A stretch of 36,027 bases of DNA, taken from assembly GCA_003094535.1 (NCBI GenBank), contig NATV01000085.1:1-36027 (forward strand), written 5' to 3'. A model generated the notes under the pieces. That model was not told the DNA's origin, ran no database searches, and saw only the letters and a program-made list of their open reading frames with translations. This stretch comes from a gamma proteobacterium symbiont of Ctena orbiculata (lineage in GTDB: Bacteria > Pseudomonadota > Gammaproteobacteria > Chromatiales > Chromatiaceae). The position numbers were made by a program, and so were the translations under genes. Shown here piece after piece: positions 26,970 through 35,105 of the stretch; the stretch's first letter is position 1, and every line of letters starts with the position of its first letter.

Positions 26970-27197
26970 GCCGGCGATTGCGGGATTCCATGCCACAGCT
27001 ACCGATCCCGGGGTTGTAAAGAATTGTCAAAAACAACCGCTACTTATAGTCATACGTACGACATTAGATTATTCATCTTAGTCATTGTTCGTGCTACTCT
27101 TTACCTAATGTGATTAAACATATTCAGAAAAACAACATTTTAGCGCTGTCACATCATCCCGGAAAACGCCACTGATTCATTGAAGGACTCGTAAAAC

Positions 27198-29537
27198 GTG
27201 TCAATACAGGACAGAAGAAACAAATACCAGAGCCAGTTTCAGCCGGTGCTGAATCGCTGTAAGGATACGGTGATTGTTTACATTAACGCCCTTTTAACTG
27301 AACTTTTCAACAACTCGGACAAGGCACTCACCAGCTTTGCCCAAAAGGCTGAAACCAACGAAATTCAAAATCGCTTTTTCGAGGCAATGGCGATGATCCG
27401 CAACAGGCATGGCCTGGTAGAGCATGAATTTCGAGAACTGCTCAGCGAAGGTTTCGACAAGTTCTGGCAGGACCAGCCCGATATCGATACCTTTTCCAGC
27501 CGCGAAGACGACACCGAACTGGAGCTCGTCGATCACGAATCGATGGATGTGACAACAGCCCTTGAAAACATGATCAGCCGCACGGTCGGACATCATCGCG
27601 CCCAACTCTATGCGTTGGGCCAGCGTCTGAGTGTGGTGAGCGGCGGACGCAGCGTTAAACATAAGCAGATACCTTCAGGTCCCCACCATCTGGCCCATGC
27701 CTTCAGCGAGGCCGTGGACGCCTTGGGCCTGGAAGCCCGGATCAAGGTTATTATCCTTGCCCTGTTTGATAAATATGTACTCAAGCAGCTGGGATCGATC
27801 TACGATGACTTCAACACCAGTCTCAAAGAGGCCGGTGTTCTGCCCCACTTGCGCCCTGCAATCCAGAAATCGCCCGACAGAGGTGGTACAGAGAGCGGGG
27901 ACGAGGAGCAATCGGAACCACAGCAGGAACAGACTCAGGAAGAGTTGGGAGAAGAGCTGTTCGGTTCGATTCTGGACATGATGGCCAGCAGGCGGCGCAC
28001 CTCTCCCGAGAAGCGCGCCGCCAAGGAAGCCGCGGCAAAGGCGGCCGGACGGCAGCTCGGAAGCGCACCGCCGGCGACCCAGGAGAATCTGGTGTCAGCT
28101 CTCAGCAATATCCAGCCGACACAGCGCTCCGATCTCATACCGGATGTCAATTCACCCGGTGCCGCTATATCGAATATCGAGATCGATGAACAGTTCCTCA
28201 TCCGGGTCAAACATACCCTTGCCGAAGAGCGTCATAAACTCTACACGGAGGTTGGCGCGGATCGCCTGGAAGCGGCGGACGAGGATACCATCGACCTGGT
28301 TGGCATGCTCTTCGAATACATGCTCAACGATCCTGTTCTCCCGGCCGTTGCCAAGGCCCTGATCAGCCATCTGCATACGCCCTACCTTAAAGTCGCCATC
28401 ATCGACCGCAGAGTGCTAACCGACAGCAACCACGAAGCGCGGCAACTGCTTGACTCCCTGGTTGAGGCGGGCAGTCACTGGATCGACGAACGCAACCTGA
28501 AACGGGGTATCTACCCCGATATGCAGAATGTCATCGACCGTGTGTTGAAGGAGTTTTCCGATAACGTTGGTCTGTTCAACACCCTGCTGGAGACATTCAA
28601 GAAGCGCATGGACGAGTTCAGGCGCAAGTCCGATATCCTGGAAAAACGCGCCCAGGACTCCATCAAAGGCAGGGAAAAGCTGAATATCGCCAGACAGCGC
28701 GCATCCCAGGAGATGAGAGCCCGCTCCTTCAGTGAAAATCTGCCTCAACCGGTTAAGGATTTCCTGGAAAAGACCTGGGTGGACAAGCTTGTCTTCGTTC
28801 TGCTGCGTCATCCTGACGGTGAAATGAGCGACGACTGGAAGGAGGCCTTGCGCATTGCCGACGAGATCGCCTGGGCCTTTGAACCCAAGGATCAGAGTGA
28901 ACGCAAAGAGCTTGAGAAATCGCTGCCCGATTTGAGAAAGGCGATCGAGTATGGACTGGCCTCCCTGGGTGGCTTCCATCAAGAGAAGAGCCAGGTTCTG
29001 TTCGGCCTGCTTAGCAGTGCTGAAACAACCAGCATCGCAACCGAGCAGGCCATAAAATCGGCACAAGCGTCGGAAACCGTGGTGCCGATTTCAGAGAAGG
29101 TCGCGGCGGAAGAGGCTCCCGCGAAACCTGTACCCGTTGAAGCTTCCAAGGAACCGGCCGATGAAGAGGAGATTCCCGAAGACGAACAGGCGATGATGGA
29201 AAAACTGCGCAAGATCAAGTTCGGCACATGGTTCGAAATCCGCGATGCGCAGAGCGGCGAGTTGCAAAAGGTCAAACTGTCTTGGCTCAGCCCATTGACC
29301 GCCTCGTGCATGTTTGTCGACCGGGCCGGTGTTCAGACAGCCATCAAGCCGTTGAGAACATTGGCGCAGGAGATATTGAAGGGTGAATCGACGATCCTCG
29401 AGGATAGCAGTGATCCGTTCGTCGAGAGAACATTGCACGCCATCAGGCGGATGCTTCAGCGCTCCTTGAAAACAACAGACGATATAGCTAGCGAACTCAT
29501 CGATGATGAGGAAAATGAGGGTAAAGAGGTCCGCTAA
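27198..29537 (+). CDS. DUF1631 family protein
   Basis: This 779-aa cytoplasmic, mostly helical protein belongs to DUF1631, sometimes mis-annotated as thymidine phosphorylase. Recognisable parts are the N-terminal RNRHGLVEHEFRELLSEGFD region, a charged Gln/Glu linker (about 225-260), the central DEDTIDLVGMLFEYMLND stretch, VLLRHPDGEMSDDWKEAL, and a C-terminal small beta domain with FGTWFEIRD ... VKLSWLSPLTASCMFVDRAG. That last domain looks PilZ-like in pattern. The start is GTG at 27198 with AAGGA about 12 bases upstream. A PilZ gene follows 19 bp after the stop, supporting a shared c-di-GMP-related role, which is inference. No transmembrane segment is seen. Confidence 0.85.
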   Translation: MSIQDRRNKYQSQFQPVLNRCKDTVIVYINALLTELFNNSDKALTSFAQKAETNEIQNRFFEAMAMIRNRHGLVEHEFRELLSEGFDKFWQDQPDIDTFSSREDDTELELVDHESMDVTTALENMISRTVGHHRAQLYALGQRLSVVSGGRSVKHKQIPSGPHHLAHAFSEAVDALGLEARIKVIILALFDKYVLKQLGSIYDDFNTSLKEAGVLPHLRPAIQKSPDRGGTESGDEEQSEPQQEQTQEELGEELFGSILDMMASRRRTSPEKRAAKEAAAKAAGRQLGSAPPATQENLVSALSNIQPTQRSDLIPDVNSPGAAISNIEIDEQFLIRVKHTLAEERHKLYTEVGADRLEAADEDTIDLVGMLFEYMLNDPVLPAVAKALISHLHTPYLKVAIIDRRVLTDSNHEARQLLDSLVEAGSHWIDERNLKRGIYPDMQNVIDRVLKEFSDNVGLFNTLLETFKKRMDEFRRKSDILEKRAQDSIKGREKLNIARQRASQEMRARSFSENLPQPVKDFLEKTWVDKLVFVLLRHPDGEMSDDWKEALRIADEIAWAFEPKDQSERKELEKSLPDLRKAIEYGLASLGGFHQEKSQVLFGLLSSAETTSIATEQAIKSAQASETVVPISEKVAAEEAPAKPVPVEASKEPADEEEIPEDEQAMMEKLRKIKFGTWFEIRDAQSGELQKVKLSWLSPLTASCMFVDRAGVQTAIKPLRTLAQEILKGESTILEDSSDPFVERTLHAIRRMLQRSLKTTDDIASELIDDEENEGKEVR

Positions 29538-29556
29538 GGACGCAGGAAAAGGTTTC

Positions 29557-29898
29557 ATGCAAGAACAACGTCAGTCCCCGCGCAAAGTAGCCAATGAAGT
29601 ATTGATCATCGCTGATCAAATTACAGGCAGTCAAATAGGACGAGTGGTAAACATCAGCGCTGAAGGCCTGATGTTGCTAAGCGATGAGCCTGTGGTCACC
29701 GGTTCGGTCTATCAGCTCGACCTGATGCTTCCCAACCCAAAAAACGACAGAGAGAAGCTCTCTTTCGCTGCGGAAGCGGTATGGTGTACCGAGGCATCGC
29801 AACCGGAAGCCTACTGGAGCGGGTTTCATATCATCGATATCAACAGCGATGACGTATTGATTATCGATGAACTTATCCTTGACTGGCATTCACAGTAA
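29557..29898 (+). CDS. PilZ domain protein
   Basis: This 113-aa single-domain PilZ protein begins MQEQRQSPRKVANEVLIIAD. PilZ domains bind c-di-GMP through an RxxxR stretch and a D/NxSxxG motif. Here QRQSPRK gives the Arg pair and NISAEGL the second motif, with Asn in place of the usual Asp, so nucleotide binding is likely but not certain. The ATG at 29557 has AGGAAAAGG upstream; longer frames from 29503 overlap the DUF1631 end without a better signal. It lies 19 bp after DUF1631 and 77 bp before the RND gene. Confidence 0.85.
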   Translation: MQEQRQSPRKVANEVLIIADQITGSQIGRVVNISAEGLMLLSDEPVVTGSVYQLDLMLPNPKNDREKLSFAAEAVWCTEASQPEAYWSGFHIIDINSDDVLIIDELILDWHSQ

Positions 29899-29975
29899 TC
29901 CCGAGAGCCTTGTCAGGGTCTGCCGCGACCCCTTGAAAGCCTCGCCCTAGGATAGCTTTCGGAAGCGGCATTCTA

Positions 29976-32057
29976 ATGAACTACCGCCTGGCCTTTGCTA
30001 CAGCCCTGATGATCATTATCTGGGCTGTCATGGCGGCAGCGTTCAAGCCCTCTCCAATCCCCACTGTCGAACAACTTCTGCCGCCGGACATCCTGGTGAA
30101 AGCGAGGCAGATGCGTGATTCACTGGGTAGCACGACTCAATTCACCCTGCTCAACCTACCTCCGTCACTGCAACGGGCATCGAGAGAACATTTGCTGCGG
30201 CAGATCCAGGACTCGATTCCTGGGTTGCGGATACTCTGCATCAGGCCTCCCACCGCAAGCGGATCCACGGCGCGCCCCCAACTCACCCTCTCGGATTGCA
30301 CCGGCAGCGGCATGGATCTCACCGACACAATCCTATTCTGGCGCAGTCTGCCGAAACAGAAGAGAGATCCCCACTGGCCGCTCTACCAAGAGATAGAACG
30401 CAAGATCTCAGATATCCTGACGCCCGCAATCACCGAACAGAGCCTGCTGTTCGCTCCGGAAATGGTGCGCACCGCGTCCTGGCAAGCCGCCACCACTGAT
30501 CTTGGTCGAATCGCACCCCTGCTTGGGGTGATTATCTTTTTGGTCCCGTTGCTCGCATTCAGATCGCCGACAGCCTCCGCGTTTATCTTTGTCACCGCCG
30601 GCGTGACCACGACAACAACACTCCTGCTTTTCAATACAGGTCTGGATGGAGGATTCAATGCACTGCTGCTCGCTGTGGTACCCCTGGTCTGGGCGGTATC
30701 ATCAATGGACGCCGCCCACCTTGTAGAGCGAATCGACGCCCTCGAGAGACGTGGCCTACCCATGCCCTTCCAACGCGCCGTTCGCGAGCTTGCCGCGCCC
30801 TGCTCGGTCACCACGGCTACCACCTTTATCGGCTTTGGGGCGCTGGCGTTGCAAAGTGATTCACCTCTGCTGCGCAGTTTCGGCTTGACCGCGGCAGCCG
30901 GTACCCTGCTTGCCATCGTTTTTACCTTTCTCCTCGGCGGGTTGTTACTGCGGCGCGGGTGCATAGAGGGGAGACCGCCCTCTTCAATCAATCCGCTTGC
31001 AGCGCTGAGCCACGGTCTTGTTCAAGCGTCCCTCCATCGTCCCGTTGTAACCCTTATCCTATGGTCGCTGCTTTCCGTTGCCGTCACCCCGCTCGCCATC
31101 CAAGTCTCGACCCGAACTCCCTTCCCGAACATCTTTTCCCATGACCACCCGGTGGGTACCGACACAAGCAGGCTGCAACAGCTTCTTGACAGCGACTTGC
31201 GCCCCTTAAGCCTCTATTTGACAGCGCAGAAGCAGAGCGGAAACGACCGGGAGCGACTGCTGCATGCGCTGCATGCCACCACCGACTATGTGAGCAAGCT
31301 GCCTGAGTCTCGCCTGGTCTTACCCGCAGCGATCATCAAGGCGGTTTGCCTGAACGGCTGTGGCGATGGAAGCCGGATGGAACGCCTGGCCACAGCATTG
31401 GTTGACCGCAGCGGCGTGGTCCGGATAGAGGTCTTTTTTGCAGCCCACGATCTCGAGAGACAGCGGGAGATCATCAGCTGGCTGGAGAAGTTCGATCAAA
31501 CCATGCTGGGGCACCATCAACTGGTGTTCGATGGACCGGGCTATCTCTACCCGGCGGTGGAGTCCCTCGGCATCTCCGGTGCGGTAAGCGGTATCCTCTG
31601 GTCGCTCTGCGGTGTGCTGCTACTCCTCTGGCTGGTATTTCGCAGAGTTGGCCTGGTGGTGCCGGCCCTCCTGGTCACCCTGCTGCCCCTATGGCTGGTG
31701 ATTGGATTCATGGGCGCGGTAGGGATCGACTGGTATCTCGCCCTGTTGGGCGTGCCCGCGATCCTCTTCGGACTCGCGGTGGATGACACCATTCATCTGC
31801 TGTGGCACCGCAAGACCCGGGCCTCGCTCAGCCATATCCTGCGTCACAATGCCCTCAGAAGCGGCGCCGCGCTGACGGCTACCACGCTGATGCTCTGTTT
31901 CAGCGTCGCCTCACTGAGCCTCTCATCGCTCCATGCCAATCAGGAGATAGCACTCCTGCTGGCAGTCGGCATGGCACTGGCCCTGCTAATGGACTTGACC
32001 CTCCTGCCGGCAGCTGTCAGCTTGCTGAAACGCAAATCACCTCGATTGCAGCCGTGA
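29976..32057 (+). CDS. RND/MMPL-family membrane transporter
   Basis: This 693-aa RND-superfamily permease is built from two halves: a TM helix near the N-terminus, a periplasmic loop (about 25-175), a helical bundle at about 180-330, a second start near 350, a second loop, and helices from about 535 to the end. The first-half helix carries SSMDAAHLVER (Asp245, His248) and the second AVDDTIHL (Asp603, Asp604), placed as in proton-coupled RND/MMPL exporters. Substrates cannot be inferred, though lipids or hopanoids are common in this branch. No membrane-fusion or outer-membrane partner gene is adjacent. The ATG at 29976 has GGAAG at good spacing. The 3' end overlaps the convergent lipoprotein gene by 41 bp. 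Confidence 0.85.
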   Translation: MNYRLAFATALMIIIWAVMAAAFKPSPIPTVEQLLPPDILVKARQMRDSLGSTTQFTLLNLPPSLQRASREHLLRQIQDSIPGLRILCIRPPTASGSTARPQLTLSDCTGSGMDLTDTILFWRSLPKQKRDPHWPLYQEIERKISDILTPAITEQSLLFAPEMVRTASWQAATTDLGRIAPLLGVIIFLVPLLAFRSPTASAFIFVTAGVTTTTTLLLFNTGLDGGFNALLLAVVPLVWAVSSMDAAHLVERIDALERRGLPMPFQRAVRELAAPCSVTTATTFIGFGALALQSDSPLLRSFGLTAAAGTLLAIVFTFLLGGLLLRRGCIEGRPPSSINPLAALSHGLVQASLHRPVVTLILWSLLSVAVTPLAIQVSTRTPFPNIFSHDHPVGTDTSRLQQLLDSDLRPLSLYLTAQKQSGNDRERLLHALHATTDYVSKLPESRLVLPAAIIKAVCLNGCGDGSRMERLATALVDRSGVVRIEVFFAAHDLERQREIISWLEKFDQTMLGHHQLVFDGPGYLYPAVESLGISGAVSGILWSLCGVLLLLWLVFRRVGLVVPALLVTLLPLWLVIGFMGAVGIDWYLALLGVPAILFGLAVDDTIHLLWHRKTRASLSHILRHNALRSGAALTATTLMLCFSVASLSLSSLHANQEIALLLAVGMALALLMDLTLLPAAVSLLKRKSPRLQP

Positions 32058-32862
32058 AGATTACCGGTCCGCCGGCACTCGTCCTGACTTCGACGGTTGC
32101 GCCGGGCGCCGCACTTGTACTGGCACTCATCGCCGCGACCACGGCTGAAAACACATCATCGTGAGGCGTCACCACACCATCAACGCTGTAGACCAGCGTG
32201 CTCAGATCCGTAGCAGGCGTAATACCCTCGGAGGCGAAGGTGTTTCCGGCGGAACTGCCGCTGACCACGGCCCTGAATCGCAGATGATAGGTAGTACCCT
32301 GATGGGCCGCCTTGATCTCCTTTCGATACGTACCAGCGACGGGAAAGCCCTCGCCAACCCCGAAACTGCTGTTGTTGAAGCCGTCCGCACAGATACCCGC
32401 ATTGCCGAACAGCACCAGGTTGGTAATATTGGGGTCCGTTGCCGGATCGAGACCGATGTTGGACAGGCTTATCTCATTGATGTTGTCTGCGGGATTCCAG
32501 AAGCCCTCCAGACCGCATTTCTTGCGATAGATATCGCTGTCGCCGCCATTGAAGGGGACATCGAGATAGACCAAGGTGCCCGACTCCAACGCGGTGCGCA
32601 AGGCACTGATGGCACTGGCGTCAGTCAGGATATCCTGCAAGGGACAAGGGGAGACACCGGGACTGTCCGCTGTCTGCAGTACCAGATTGCCGGATATGGT
32701 GTCGCCGCCACTGCCATCGCCGGAACCATCACCACTGCCGTTTCCCGTATCACCGCTGTCTGTCGTGGTATCGTTATCGCCATTGTCGTCGTCATCCCCC
32801 GGACATCCACTTAAAAACAGGACAACTGAGAGCATCAAGAACAGCAGCAGCAACTTTTTCAT
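32017..32862 (-). CDS. Secreted lipoprotein with Asp/Gly/Ser-rich tether
   Basis: The 281-aa product has a lipoprotein signal ending LFLSGC (Cys20). A strongly acidic, flexible linker of Asp, Asn, Gly, Ser and Thr follows (about 21-57). A folded part with four cysteines comes after it (in SPCPLQ, KKCGLE, GICADG and EVICVS), which may form two disulfides. I do not recognise the fold. An outer-membrane surface or periplasmic lipoprotein is the best reading. The ATG at 32862 has GAGGTGGAGA directly upstream. Its end overlaps the RND gene tail-to-tail by 41 bp, so the two cannot change freely there. Confidence 0.78.
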   Translation of the reverse strand: MKKLLLLFLMLSVVLFLSGCPGDDDDNGDNDTTTDSGDTGNGSGDGSGDGSGGDTISGNLVLQTADSPGVSPCPLQDILTDASAISALRTALESGTLVYLDVPFNGGDSDIYRKKCGLEGFWNPADNINEISLSNIGLDPATDPNITNLVLFGNAGICADGFNNSSFGVGEGFPVAGTYRKEIKAAHQGTTYHLRFRAVVSGSSAGNTFASEGITPATDLSTLVYSVDGVVTPHDDVFSAVVAAMSASTSAAPGATVEVRTSAGGPVIFTAAIEVICVSAS

Positions 32863-32961
32863 TCTCCACCTCGGTCATAAATTATCAATGTATGTGCTTC
32901 TTCATTCAGCCGATTATGCTTTAGATCTGTAGTCTTTAACCTATAAACCTAGCAGGGATTT

Positions 32962-33390
32962 TCAATTCTCCAATTCCAGCTGATGCAGGGGTGGCTGTTG
33001 GGCCAGCCGCTCCGCCCAGCGCTCGGTTGGAAACAGATGATAGGGACAGGCTGGAAAGAGTCCCGCCTTTTTCATCGCCGCCCAGCAGATGGAAGGCAAG
33101 CCGATCAGAGGAAGATAGAGCGGCCCGAGCAGCAGTGACTGTCGATAGTGTCCATACTCGTGACGCAGCAGATGGTGGCTGCCGGAGACTGCCTGATAAA
33201 AGAGATAGGGTCCCAGACTGACGCCCCCCCGCAATCTGTTGTAGCGTATGACATGCACACCCCGCCGAAGTCCCCTATCCTCGGCCTGCCTGTCGAGCAA
33301 TCCCCTCACCGCAATCGACCAGCAGAACCCGCACAGTGTCTGTGGCAGACACCAGGTCCAGTTCAGCAGCTTGAAGATAAGACTCTCCAT
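32962..33390 (-). CDS. HEYGH-containing membrane-associated protein
   Basis: This 142-aa protein carries HEYGH at 77-81, a possible HExxH zinc-protease motif, followed by YRQSLLLGPLYLPLIGLPSI, a hydrophobic stretch that may enter the membrane. The N-terminal third has another hydrophobic region. The GVSLGPYLF ... HEYGH ... SLLLGPLYL pattern occurs in a family of small bacterial proteins without known function; I recall the pattern but cannot name the family. A metallopeptidase role is plausible only if the third zinc ligand exists. AAGG precedes the ATG at 33390. Confidence 0.68.
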   Translation of the reverse strand: MESLIFKLLNWTWCLPQTLCGFCWSIAVRGLLDRQAEDRGLRRGVHVIRYNRLRGGVSLGPYLFYQAVSGSHHLLRHEYGHYRQSLLLGPLYLPLIGLPSICWAAMKKAGLFPACPYHLFPTERWAERLAQQPPLHQLELEN

Positions 33391-33478
33391 TCGTTGCGCC
33401 TTGGGTTTGGGAGTTTGTGATCAGGTTGTCTGCACCTGACACTGAGTATAGTGAATAAAGTGAGCGGATCGTTGGCGG

Positions 33479-34114
33479 CTAGTTGAGCATCGCCAGGCGG
33501 TTGCGTTCGAACTCGTGCAGCACCTTCTTTACGTAGTTTTGCGTCTCTGGATAGGGCGGTATCTGTTTACCATATTTCAGTACGGCATTCTCACCCGCAT
33601 TGTAGGCCGCAAGGGCCAGCTTGATATCGAACTCGAACATTTGCAGCAGATCCTTCAGGTATTGACCGCCCCCCTGCAGGTTCTGTTGTGGATCATACGA
33701 GTCGTTGACGCCGTAGCGATCGGCGGTCTGGGGCATCAGCTGCATCAGGCCGCGGGCCCCCTTCTTGGATATGGCCCTGGTATCGTAGGCCGACTCCACC
33801 ATAACCACTGCATGCAATAGTCCCGGGTGAAGATGGAGCTGTTTGGCAACATCTTCAATGAGCGGGGTCAGCTTCGCCTTGTTCTTGCGCAATAGCGCCA
33901 AACTGTAGTTGCCGTGGCTGTTACGCTTTTTCTTCCCACTGCGCCAGAGCAGGCGATAGTTGCCCTTCATCGGTTTGTCAGTGAAATGGATGCTGCCGTC
34001 GGCACCCTTGTATTTGTAGATCTCTGCGCTTAGGGAGAGCGGCAGGCATAGACAGACCCCCAGCAGGAGCAGCTGAGTCAGAGTAATACTTCCTCTAAAT
34101 GATCTGAATAACAC
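33479..34114 (-). CDS. Lytic transglycosylase with DUF4124 domain
   Basis: This 211-aa exported protein has a signal peptide of about 30 residues, a DUF4124 segment (IYKYKGADGSIHFTDKP, 32-48), and a C-terminal SLT lytic transglycosylase domain. The catalytic Glu107 is in VVMVESAYD, followed by SKKGARGLMQLMPQTA and the ALAAYNAGENAV motif. Such enzymes cleave peptidoglycan between MurNAc and GlcNAc in the periplasm. The start is GTG at 34114 with AAGGG about 11 bases upstream, the only start that keeps the signal peptide. It is probably a single-gene unit. Confidence 0.9.
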   Translation of the reverse strand: MLFRSFRGSITLTQLLLLGVCLCLPLSLSAEIYKYKGADGSIHFTDKPMKGNYRLLWRSGKKKRNSHGNYSLALLRKNKAKLTPLIEDVAKQLHLHPGLLHAVVMVESAYDTRAISKKGARGLMQLMPQTADRYGVNDSYDPQQNLQGGGQYLKDLLQMFEFDIKLALAAYNAGENAVLKYGKQIPPYPETQNYVKKVLHEFERNRLAMLN

Positions 34115-34193
34115 GCTTATCTGCCCTTGTGGACCCGACTAAGCAAATAGTCGGCAAAATTCAGCAAAACTTGAAATCATTAGATTCTCCGAT

Positions 34194-34682
34194 TCAGGCG
34201 CCGCAACACTTCTTATATTTCTTTCCGCTACCGCAGGGGCAGGGATCGTTTCTGCCTATTTTCGGCTGGGAGCGTTTCTCGGTCTTTGGTGCAACCAGCT
34301 CGCCGTCGACAAAATACCAGTCACCATCCTGTTTGCGAAAGCGGCCCTTTTCATGGTGAGGCCTGACCATCCCATGATCTTTGTAGGTGGCAATGAACTC
34401 CACGCTGCCCTCTTCGTCAGCCTCTTCCCCACCCTCAACAGCCACGATTTCCAGGCCCAGCCACTGCGCCCCTTCCGCCCAACGCCTTGTTGCTTCGACA
34501 TCGTGGTCGTGGCGGTGCTCCGGATGCAGGGATTGATGCAGAAATTCCGCCTTTTTGGTGACAAAGGCACTATAGCGTGCGCGCATCAATACTTCCGCAC
34601 TTCCGGCTTTTACACTGCCCTCGTGAATCGGCCCGCAACACGCCTCGTAGGCGACGCCTGATCCACAATAACATCCAGTCAT
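34194..34682 (-). CDS. YchJ family protein with two SEC-C motifs
   Basis: This 162-aa protein has zinc-binding SEC-C motifs at both ends: [14 protein letters not shown] at the N-terminus and [16 protein letters not shown] at the very C-terminus. Between them is a YchJ-like NTF2-fold domain with [20 protein letters not shown] and WYFVDGEL. Function is not established. The ATG at 34682 has GGAGGAG directly upstream, much better than the longer start at 34730. It stands alone on the minus strand, with an untranslated stretch before hrpA. Confidence 0.88.
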   Translation of the reverse strand: MTGCYCGSGVAYEACCGPIHEGSVKAGSAEVLMRARYSAFVTKKAEFLHQSLHPEHRHDHDVEATRRWAEGAQWLGLEIVAVEGGEEADEEGSVEFIATYKDHGMVRPHHEKGRFRKQDGDWYFVDGELVAPKTEKRSQPKIGRNDPCPCGSGKKYKKCCGA

Positions 34683-34730
34683 GCTCTCCTCCACCTTTGT
34701 AATTCTCATGCGGGAACAATAACATAGCAC

Positions 34731-35105
34731 ATGATCAACACCAAGAGACCGCTCCCATTCAGCCCTTCCCGGTAGCCGCTGTCAAGAGTAACACGCCCAG
34801 TGCGATGGGGTTTGGCGTTGGGTAAGGGCACACATTCCTGGCGATGCCGGTGATGGGACTATTGTACCCTTGATTGAAATGAGCCGAGGCCGGGACGAAA
34901 AAAAAGGTGGGTATTTACCCACCTTTGAGGGCCTCTATCACCGAGGCTATAGACTGGAAAATGCGGAATGATTCCCGATTGAGTCCGCCTCTGTTCAGTT
35001 AACCGGTATTAGGCATTCTCTGAAATCAATCCTACGCGGGTGACTCTAACAGTATCCCGTGACAGCATGATGACAAAAGGCGCCCGTTCAGGAAGGCATT
35101 CGGCT
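34731..35105. other. Intergenic region between YchJ gene and hrpA
   Basis: About 375 bp without a gene. It holds the hrpA terminator (34903-34926) and a smaller hairpin with GCCTC/GAGGC near 34931-34947. The rest shows no open frame with a ribosome-binding site and no recognisable RNA. Confidence 0.5.
34903..34926 (-). terminator. Rho-independent terminator of hrpA
   Basis: A perfect 11-bp stem (AAAGGTGGGTA / TACCCACCTTT) with a minimal two-base loop is followed on the minus strand by a T-run, because eight A residues lie at 34898-34905 on the plus strand. It lies about 180 bp past the hrpA stop, in the correct direction. Confidence 0.8.

Noticed and set aside
26625-26996. 123-aa minus-strand frame over the 73-aa gene
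   Set aside because: No good start signal; the plus-strand frame has an ideal ribosome-binding site.
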